A stretch of 22,025 nucleotides of DNA from an uncultured Sphingopyxis sp. (GTDB lineage: Bacteria > Pseudomonadota > Alphaproteobacteria > Sphingomonadales > Sphingomonadaceae). Under the pieces are notes generated by a model. It saw only the letters and a list, made by a program, of their open reading frames with translations. It made no database searches and was not told the DNA's origin. Shown here piece after piece: positions 1 to 5,569 of this stretch. A program made the translations under genes and the position numbers. Every line of letters begins with the position of its first letter. Position 1 is the stretch's first letter. The DNA lies in contig CAKZIN010000073.1 of NCBI GenBank assembly GCA_936933955.1, positions 1-22,025 on the forward strand. Reading direction: 5' to 3'.

Positions 1-154
1 CCACCACTGCGACGGGAGCGGCCGGCGTCGGCTGAGCGGGCTGCGCGGCGGTCGCGGGAGCGGGCGCGGCGGTCTGCGCCAGCGCGACGCTAGGGAGCGC
101 GGTGCTCGACAGCAGCAAAAGCAGCGTGGTCCGGGCAGGAGAGTTGAGCGTCAC
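1..154 (-). CDS. bamA: Outer membrane assembly factor BamA, N-terminal fragment (partial)
   Basis: Only the first 51 codons are visible; the gene continues past the left edge. A GTG start at 154 is preceded by GAGGA with a 7-nt spacer, and an upstream ATG at 168 is out of frame and stops after five codons. The peptide has a clear Sec signal (polar start VTLNSPARTT, a LLLLLSS core, cleavage near ALA-QTA at about residue 26), followed by an Ala/Pro/Gln-rich linker. No POTRA or barrel sequence is inside the window, so the BamA name rests on position: bamA directly follows rseP in the conserved uppS-cdsA-dxr-rseP-bamA order. The product would insert beta-barrel proteins into the outer membrane. 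Another exported protein cannot be excluded from the sequence alone. Confidence 0.7.
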   Translation of the reverse strand, partial: MTLNSPARTTLLLLLSSTALPSVALAQTAAPAPATAAQPAQPTPAAPVAVV

Positions 155-175
155 GAAATCGTCCTCATATCCACG

Positions 176-210
176 CAACAAAAGCGGCCGTCGCTCCGCT
201 GGACGGCCGC
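176..210 (-). terminator. Terminator-like hairpin between rseP and bamA
   Basis: GCGGCCGTC (184-192) and GACGGCCGC (202-210) form a perfect 9-bp GC-rich stem with a 9-nt loop. Read on the minus strand the stem is followed at once by TTTTGTTG (183-176), the layout of an intrinsic terminator. It sits after the rseP stop codon and ends only about 30 nt before the bamA start, so it may be a partial terminator or attenuator rather than the end of the operon. No separate promoter fits between it and bamA. Confidence 0.6.
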
Positions 211-286
211 GACACGCGGCTAAACATCGTCGCCACAGCGCGAAACCCCCGCACCGCACGTGCGCCGCCCCTCTGCCCGATGCCGA

Positions 287-1405
287 TCAACCGATCAACC
301 CGGATAGGCGGCGCCACAGTCCGACCTCCCCCAAGTCGTTGAAGGTCACCGCAACGGTCAAAGCCAGAATAAGCGCAAAGCCGACCCGATATGCGACCGC
401 CTGTGTCGCGAGCGAGACCGGTCGGCGCTGCAATGCCTCGATCCCCAGGAAAAGGAGGTGGCCGCCGTCGAGCATCGGCAGCGGGAGAAGGTTCATCACG
501 GCGAGGTTCAGAGAGATCAGCGCCGCGAACAGCAGCAGCGCGCGCCAGCCGAGCGTCGCCTGCTCGCCGGAGCTCTTGGCGATCGCGACCGGGCCGCCGA
601 GTTCGCTCAAGGATCGGCGTCCGGTGATCATTTGGCCGATCACGGCGCCCGTCTGGCGCACGATCAGCCAGCTCTGCTGCACCGCGACGACCGGCGCTTC
701 GAGCAGGCTCACCGATTGCACGCGCACCTTGCCGCTGCGGATGCCGAGCAGCCCGCGTTCGTAGCGATTGCCGAAACGATCGCCCATCGCCGCGCGGTCG
801 GGTACGATCGTCACGCGCTGTACCACGTCGCCGCGCGAGAATTCGACACGCACCGGCTCACCCGGGCGATAAGCGACGCGGGGGGCGATGTCGGTGTAAT
901 GCCGGATACGCTCGCCATCGATCGACAGGATGCGGTCGCCGGGAAGGAGGCCCGCGCTGGCAGCCGCGCTCCCGGCCATGACGGTGCCGATGACCGGTTC
1001 CGACGCGGGCTTTCCGTAAGCGAGCGCGAAACCCGACAGGATCAGCAGCGCAAGCAGCAGGTTGGCGACCGGCCCGGCGAGGACCGTCAGAGCACGTCGA
1101 CCAAGCGACGCGGCGAGGAAGCCATCCTTCGGCCCAGCCCCGGACACGTTGGGCGCCGACGCCGCGTCCTCGTCCCCGGCAAAGCGCACATAGCCGCCGA
1201 GCGGGAGCCAACCGACTTTCCAGCGTGTGCCCGCCTTGTCGGTCCAGCCCGCGATCTCGCGCCCGATGCCGACCGAGAAGCTTTCCGCGCGGATGCCGCA
1301 GCGCTTTGCCACCCAGTAGTGGCCGAGTTCGTGGATGAACACCAGCGGCGCCAGCACCGCGACGAACGCGAGCAGCGTCACGAACAGCGACGGTGCTTCA
1401 AGCAT
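287..1405 (-). CDS. rseP: Site-2 zinc metalloprotease RseP (M50 family)
   Basis: This 372-aa inner-membrane protease cleaves transmembrane substrates; in E. coli the relatives cut anti-sigma-E RseA and leftover signal peptides. The zinc-binding HELGH motif is at residues 25-29 in the first membrane helix, and the second conserved motif NLLPLPMLDGG lies near residues 305-315 in a late helix. Between them is one PDZ domain (about 120-200, with AGLLPGDRILSIDG), one fewer than in E. coli RseP. I chose the ATG at 1405, which gives MLEAPSLF and puts the HELGH helix at the usual place; a longer reading to 1813 is only dxr read in another frame. The gene overlaps the dxr stop by 8 bp and has no good ribosome binding site, so it is probably translated by coupling to dxr. 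Confidence 0.96.
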   Translation of the reverse strand: MLEAPSLFVTLLAFVAVLAPLVFIHELGHYWVAKRCGIRAESFSVGIGREIAGWTDKAGTRWKVGWLPLGGYVRFAGDEDAASAPNVSGAGPKDGFLAASLGRRALTVLAGPVANLLLALLILSGFALAYGKPASEPVIGTVMAGSAAASAGLLPGDRILSIDGERIRHYTDIAPRVAYRPGEPVRVEFSRGDVVQRVTIVPDRAAMGDRFGNRYERGLLGIRSGKVRVQSVSLLEAPVVAVQQSWLIVRQTGAVIGQMITGRRSLSELGGPVAIAKSSGEQATLGWRALLLFAALISLNLAVMNLLPLPMLDGGHLLFLGIEALQRRPVSLATQAVAYRVGFALILALTVAVTFNDLGEVGLWRRLSGLIG

Positions 1406-2558
1406 CAGGGGCGGCAGGGAGCAGCTGCATGGCGTGCGCGCGGCTTTCGGCATCGACGCTGAACAGCTGATGAAGGCTTTGCGGGGCGACAGGAAACCGC
1501 GCCTCCAACACCCGCTCGACGGTGCGAACGATGTCGAGGAAACCGATCCGTCCTTTGAGGAAGGCCTCGACCGCAACCTCATTGGCCGCGTTGAGCTGGG
1601 CGGGGCGCCCTCCCCCTTCCGCGATCGCAGCACGCGCGAGCGCGGTGGCGGGGAAGCGGCTCTCATCCACCGCGAAGAAGTCGAGTCGGCCGATCTTCGC
1701 CAGATCCAGCCGCTCGCACGGGGTCTCCATCCGATCGGGCCACGCCAGCGCGCTCGCGATCGGCACGCGCATATCGGGCGGGCCGAGCTGCGCGATGGTT
1801 GAACCGTCGACATAACCCACCATCGAATGCACGACGGACTGCGGGTGCACGACGATGTCGAGCCGGTCGAGTCCGACGGGAAAGAGGTGGTAGGCCTCGA
1901 TCAGCTCAAGCCCCTTGTTCATCATCGTCGCGCTATCGACGCTGATCTTCGCCCCCATCGACCAGTTGGGGTGCGCCACGGCCTGCGCGGGAGTGCGTGT
2001 GGCGAGCTCGTCGTGCCCGAGCTCGCGAAACGGCCCGCCGCTGGCGGTCAGAGTGATCTTGGCGACACGCGACAGCTCGCCCCCGAGGCACTGGAAGATC
2101 GCATTATGTTCGGAGTCGACGGGCAGGATCGTCGCGCCGGATGCGCGCGCCGCGGACATCATCAACTCGCCTGCCGCAACCAGGCTTTCCTTGTTGGCGA
2201 GCGCGACCGTCTTGCCGCACTCGACCGCCGCCATCGTGGGCGCGAGACCTGCGCAGCCGACAATCGCGGCCATCGTCACGTCGGCGCCCATGCGCGCCAC
2301 ATCCACCAGCGCATCGGCACCAGCGGCAACGATGATCCCCTCCCCCATCAGCGCGTGGCGGAGATCGCCCGCGAGGGCCTCGTCACCGATCACCGCGATG
2401 CGCGGGCGGAACTCGAGCGCCAGCGCTGCTAGCGCGGCGACGTTGCTCCGCGCGGTCAGCGCCAGCACTTCCCAATCGTCCCGATTGCGGCGAACGAGGT
2501 CGAGCGTCGAAGTTCCGACGGACCCGGTCGCCCCGAAGATGGAGATCGTGCGCGGCAT
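1398..2558 (-). CDS. dxr: 1-deoxy-D-xylulose 5-phosphate reductoisomerase
   Basis: Second enzyme of the MEP isoprenoid pathway: it converts DXP to 2-C-methyl-D-erythritol 4-phosphate with NADPH and a divalent metal, in the cytoplasm. The protein is 386 aa, near the family length of about 400. Visible motifs are the dinucleotide-binding GATGSVG (9-15), LANKESLVAAG, the metal and substrate segment PVDSEHNAIFQ, TASGGPF, HPNWSMGAKISVDSATMMNKG and VVHPQSVVHSM. The ATG at 2558 shares its A with the TGA of cdsA (TGATG), which indicates translational coupling. A reading extended upstream to 2867 is non-homologous and overlaps cdsA, so I rejected it. Downstream it overlaps rseP. Isoprenoid precursors made here feed UppS, encoded two genes upstream. 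Confidence 0.97.
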   Translation of the reverse strand: MPRTISIFGATGSVGTSTLDLVRRNRDDWEVLALTARSNVAALAALALEFRPRIAVIGDEALAGDLRHALMGEGIIVAAGADALVDVARMGADVTMAAIVGCAGLAPTMAAVECGKTVALANKESLVAAGELMMSAARASGATILPVDSEHNAIFQCLGGELSRVAKITLTASGGPFRELGHDELATRTPAQAVAHPNWSMGAKISVDSATMMNKGLELIEAYHLFPVGLDRLDIVVHPQSVVHSMVGYVDGSTIAQLGPPDMRVPIASALAWPDRMETPCERLDLAKIGRLDFFAVDESRFPATALARAAIAEGGGRPAQLNAANEVAVEAFLKGRIGFLDIVRTVERVLEARFPVAPQSLHQLFSVDAESRAHAMQLLPAAPDA

Positions 2559-3283
2559 CACTCGACCATGAGGTGCAGCGCCGCCCAGCCGATGGCACAA
2601 GCGGCGCAGACGAACAGCAGGCCGTCGACCCGGTCGAGCACCCCGCCGTGGCCGGGAATGAGACGGCTCGAATCTTTGATCCCGGCGCGGCGCTTGAGCC
2701 AGCTTTCGAAGAAATCGCCGACTTGCGCCACGATCGCCAGAACTCCGCCGATCGCGAACCCGGCGGCGATGCGGGGCAAGGTCCAGTCGCCGTGATAAGC
2801 AAACTGCCCGTTCCACCAGGCCGCGCCGGCGCCCGCCGCGACCATACCGCCAACGAGCCCGGACCACGTTTTCGACGGACTGATCCGCGGCGCGATCTTA
2901 GGCCCACCAAAGGTTCGGCCGGCAAAATAGGCGCCGGTATCGGTGAGCACCGTCACCAACAGCGGTAGCAGCAGGTGTGGCAGCCCGACGCGGCGGAAGA
3001 GGATCAGCGTCGCGATCGCGAGCGCGACCAGCGCGACGCCAAGGACGATCAGCCCGATCCGTGGGAGCCCCGCAAAACCCCCGCGCGCGAGGCGCACCCA
3101 CTCCACCAACGCCGCGATCCCGACCGCAAAGGCGAACAGCTCGAACGCCAAGCCGCCAAGCCTGGCGGCAACGCCCGCGACCGCCAGCATGACCATCGCC
3201 GACAGGATCCGCACGCCGAGGTCGGAGCGCTTGGCGGGCGGCGCGATGGGCGAGGCCGGCGTAGTGCCGGGGGAAGCGCTCAC
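2558..3283 (-). CDS. cdsA: Phosphatidate cytidylyltransferase (CDP-diglyceride synthase)
   Basis: Integral membrane enzyme making CDP-diacylglycerol from phosphatidic acid and CTP, the branch point for all major phospholipids. The 241-aa product has a short polar N-terminus, about six to seven hydrophobic helices and the full CDS family signature near the C-terminus, from SWLKRRAGIKDSS to PGHGGVLDRVD. The start is GTG at 3283, preceded by GAGGGAG with an 8-nt spacer. The protein is somewhat shorter than E. coli CdsA (285 aa), as is common in alphaproteobacteria. The 112-bp gap to uppS holds a palindromic element and a weak -10-like TAGAAT (minus strand, 3349-3344) without a convincing -35, so an internal promoter is possible but unproven. 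Confidence 0.96.
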   Translation of the reverse strand: MSASPGTTPASPIAPPAKRSDLGVRILSAMVMLAVAGVAARLGGLAFELFAFAVGIAALVEWVRLARGGFAGLPRIGLIVLGVALVALAIATLILFRRVGLPHLLLPLLVTVLTDTGAYFAGRTFGGPKIAPRISPSKTWSGLVGGMVAAGAGAAWWNGQFAYHGDWTLPRIAAGFAIGGVLAIVAQVGDFFESWLKRRAGIKDSSRLIPGHGGVLDRVDGLLFVCAACAIGWAALHLMVE

Positions 3284-3295
3284 GCCCTACACTCC

Positions 3296-3331
3296 CTCAA
3301 TCCATCATGCCGAACTCGTTTCAGCATTGAG
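3296..3331. repeat. Short REP-like palindrome upstream of cdsA
   Basis: ATGCCGAA (3307-3314) and TTCAGCAT (3320-3327) pair as an 8-bp stem with one G-U position on the minus strand and a 5-nt loop. CTCAAT (3296-3301) and ATTGAG (3326-3331) form a second, overlapping inverted repeat. The core, a catgctgaactTGTTTCAGCAT-like unit, resembles a dispersed palindrome I recall from sphingomonad genomes. It lies in the untranslated gap between uppS and cdsA, just before the cdsA ribosome binding site. Confidence 0.5.
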
Positions 3332-3395
3332 CGCCGGGCGACGATTCTAGACTCTGAAACGACGACGAGGTGACGAAGGTAGCTGGGTGACACCA

Positions 3396-4070
3396 TCACA
3401 GCCCCCCGTAACGCCGCTCGCGCCGGGCAAACTCGGCGCACGCATCGGCGAGGTGTTGGGGCGAGAAGTCGGGCCACAGCGTATCGACGAACATCATCTC
3501 CGCATAAGCCGCCTGCCACAGCAGGAAATTCGAAAGCCGCACCTCCCCCGACGTGCGGATGAGGAGATCGAGCGGGGGCAGTCCAGCGGTGTCGAGATTG
3601 GCCTCGATCGCCTCGGCAGTGATCGCGCCGAGGTCCGCAGCCTTGCGCGCGGCGCGGACGAGCTCATCCTGCGCCCCATAGCCGAGCGCGACGGCCAGCG
3701 TCGTGCCCTGATTGTCAGCGGTGCGGGCCAGCGCACCGTCGATCAACTCGCGCGACTCCGCATCGAAACGCGTGAGGTCGCCGATGATCTTGAGGCGCAC
3801 GCCGGCTTCGGCAAACTCGTCGAGATCGCTGACGATGAAGCGCTTCATCAGCGCCATCAAGTCGCCGACCTCTTCCTCCGGGCGGCGCCAGTTCTCGCTA
3901 GAAAACGCATAGAGCGTTAGCGCCTCGATGCCGAGGTCGCCCGCCGCGCGGACGATCTTGCGCACCGCCTCGACGCCCGCCCGGTGCCCGGCGACACGCG
4001 GGAGGAAGCGCTTCTTCGCCCAGCGACCATTGCCGTCCATGATGATCGCCACGTGACGGGGCACGGTCAT
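3396..4070 (-). CDS. uppS: Isoprenyl transferase (undecaprenyl diphosphate synthase)
   Basis: Cytoplasmic cis-prenyltransferase that adds eight isopentenyl units to farnesyl diphosphate, giving the C55 lipid carrier for peptidoglycan and other wall polymers. The 224-aa product starts MTVPRHVAIIMDGNGRW; D12 in MDGNGRW is the expected catalytic, Mg-binding aspartate. The family motifs GHRAGVEAVRK, TLYAFSSENWRRP and the C-terminal LLIRTSGEVRLSNFLLWQ are all present. It is a little shorter than E. coli UppS (253 aa), mainly at the termini. The ATG at 4070 follows AAGGGG with an 8-nt spacer, and this ribosome binding site is part of the large inverted repeat that fills the gap to frr. Confidence 0.96.
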   Translation of the reverse strand: MTVPRHVAIIMDGNGRWAKKRFLPRVAGHRAGVEAVRKIVRAAGDLGIEALTLYAFSSENWRRPEEEVGDLMALMKRFIVSDLDEFAEAGVRLKIIGDLTRFDAESRELIDGALARTADNQGTTLAVALGYGAQDELVRAARKAADLGAITAEAIEANLDTAGLPPLDLLIRTSGEVRLSNFLLWQAAYAEMMFVDTLWPDFSPQHLADACAEFARRERRYGGL

Positions 4071-4077
4071 TTGAGAC

Positions 4078-4179
4078 GCCCCTTCCCTTCAGGGGAGGGG
4101 TTGAGGTGGGGTGTCTCGATCGGCGACGCGCCCGGATTGGAGACCCCACCCCCGGCCCCTCCCCTGAAGGGGCGGGGTG
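4078..4179. repeat. Large imperfect inverted repeat between frr and uppS
   Basis: Two arms of about 40 bp, 4078-4117 and 4140-4179, are near reverse complements, separated by about 22 bp. Each arm contains a smaller imperfect palindrome of the CCCTTCAGGGGAGGGG type. Read as protein the arms give PPLKGRG-like peptides, a pattern I recognise from dispersed, non-coding repeats in alphaproteobacterial genomes. The element fills most of the 124-bp gap, and its left arm supplies the AAGGGG ribosome binding site of uppS. On the transcript it should fold into a long hairpin. Confidence 0.75.
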
Positions 4180-4194
4180 AAGGCCGTCCGACGC

Positions 4195-4752
4195 TCACGT
4201 CCCCAGAATTTCCTTTTCCTTCGCGGCGGATGCGGCGTCGATGTCGGCGATCGCCTTGTCGGTCAGCTTCTGGACCTCACCCTCGAGCTTCTTCTGCTCG
4301 TCCTCGCTGATCTCGCCCTTCTTTTCGTCGGTCTTGAGCGCGTCGTTTCCGTCGCGGCGGACGTTGCGCACCGCGATGCGCGCCTTTTCGGCATATTGCC
4401 CGGCGAGCTTCGACAGCTCCTTGCGCCGTTCCTGCGTCATCTCCGGGATCGGCAGCCGCAGCGTCTGGCCGTCGACGATTGGATTGAGCCCAAGCCCGGC
4501 GGAGCGGATCGCCTTGTCGACCGGGCCGACGTTCGACTTGTCCCACACCTGCACCGACAACATGCGCGGTTCGGGCGCGGTGACGCTTGCCAGCTGGTTG
4601 AGCGGCATATGGCTGCCGTAAACCTCGACCGTCACCGGATCGAGCATCGCGCTGTTGGCGCGGCCAGTGCGCAGCCCCGCGAGGTCGCTTTTGAGCGCGT
4701 CCACCGCGCCGATCATGCGCCGTTCGATGTCGGCCTTGTCATATTTGGGCAT
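4195..4752 (-). CDS. frr: Ribosome recycling factor
   Basis: Cytoplasmic factor that splits post-termination ribosomes together with EF-G. The product is 185 aa, exactly the typical length. It opens with MPKYDKADIERRM and carries the conserved LKSDLAGLRTGRAN segment, the PLNQLASVTAPEPRML and DKAIRSAGLGLNP stretches, and the C-terminal helix with AVRNVRRDGND. The ATG at 4752 lies one base after the pyrH stop, with GGAG 7 to 9 nt upstream inside the end of pyrH, so the two genes are surely cotranscribed. A longer reading to 4875 only re-reads pyrH in another frame. Downstream comes the large inverted repeat and then uppS. Confidence 0.97.
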   Translation of the reverse strand: MPKYDKADIERRMIGAVDALKSDLAGLRTGRANSAMLDPVTVEVYGSHMPLNQLASVTAPEPRMLSVQVWDKSNVGPVDKAIRSAGLGLNPIVDGQTLRLPIPEMTQERRKELSKLAGQYAEKARIAVRNVRRDGNDALKTDEKKGEISEDEQKKLEGEVQKLTDKAIADIDAASAAKEKEILGT

Positions 4753-4753
4753 C

Positions 4754-5479
4754 TCAGCTCTCCGTGCTCGCGACCGTGGTGGACTTGGCTTCGCCGCGCA
4801 AGACGCGCGCGAGATTGCCGGGCTCGCGAATGTTGAAGACGACGATCGGAATCGCATTGTCGCGGCACAGCGCAACCGCGCTCGCGTCCATGACCCTGAG
4901 ATTGTCGGCGAGGACGCGATCGTAGCTCAGTCGGTCGTAGCGCGTGGCGCTCGGCACCAGCTTGGGGTCGGCGTTGTAAACGCCGTCGACGCTGGTCCCC
5001 TTGAAAAGCGCGTCGCACTTCATCTCCGCCGCGCGGAGCGCCGCGCCGCTGTCGGTGGTAAAGAATGGCGAACCGACGCCCGCGGCGAAAATGACGATGC
5101 GCCCTTTCTGGAGGTGTCGCTGCGCCCTGCGGCGGATTACGGGTTCGCACACCGCGTCCATCTGCACCGCCGACTGGACGCGCGTATGCACGCCTATCGC
5201 CTCGAGCGCGGACTGCATGGCGAGCGCATTCATCACCGTCGCCAGCATGCCCATATAGTCGGCAGTCGCGCGCTCGATGCCCTTGGCGGCTCCGGCCATG
5301 CCGCGGAAGATATTGCCGCCGCCGATGACGAGGCACAGCTCGAGCCCGGTATCGCGCGCCTCCTTCACCTCCTGCGCGAGCGCGGCCACCGCATCGGCGT
5401 CGATGCCAAAGCCCTGCGGCCCCATCAGCGCCTCGCCCGACAGCTTGAGGAGGATACGGCGATACGGCGGCTGGCTCAT
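4754..5479 (-). CDS. pyrH: UMP kinase
   Basis: Phosphorylates UMP to UDP with ATP; the bacterial enzyme is a cytoplasmic hexamer of the amino acid kinase fold. The 241-aa product has the phosphate-binding LLKLSGEALMG near the N-terminus, VIGGGNIFRG, the FFTTDSGAALRA nucleotide segment and KGTSVDGVYNADPK. The ATG at 5479 gives MSQPPYRRI and is preceded by AAGG with a short spacer; the longer reading to 5560 has no family match. PyrH usually follows rpsB and tsf. Here topA is upstream instead, while the pyrH-frr pairing with a 1-bp gap is kept. Confidence 0.97.
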   Translation of the reverse strand: MSQPPYRRILLKLSGEALMGPQGFGIDADAVAALAQEVKEARDTGLELCLVIGGGNIFRGMAGAAKGIERATADYMGMLATVMNALAMQSALEAIGVHTRVQSAVQMDAVCEPVIRRRAQRHLQKGRIVIFAAGVGSPFFTTDSGAALRAAEMKCDALFKGTSVDGVYNADPKLVPSATRYDRLSYDRVLADNLRVMDASAVALCRDNAIPIVVFNIREPGNLARVLRGEAKSTTVASTES

Positions 5480-5485
5480 GCGGGA

Positions 5486-5529
5486 CCTTAGAAAGTTGGG
5501 CGCCACGCCCCTTCGGGCAAGCGCTGGCG
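5486..5529 (-). terminator. Weak hairpin in the topA-pyrH gap
   Basis: CGCCA (5501-5505) pairs with TGGCG (5525-5529), enclosing GCCC (5507-5510) paired with GGGC (5515-5518). On the minus strand the stem is followed by CCCAACTTTCT, which has only a short, broken T-run. It could be a weak terminator for topA or a leader structure for pyrH; the evidence does not decide. Confidence 0.3.
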
Positions 5530-5569
5530 AGCGACTAGACGAGGGCGGCGGCGGTGCCAAGGTGGCGCA

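Noticed and set aside
458..1462. 334-codon plus-strand frame opposite rseP
   Set aside because: Antisense shadow; rich in Arg/Gln/His and without homologous motifs.
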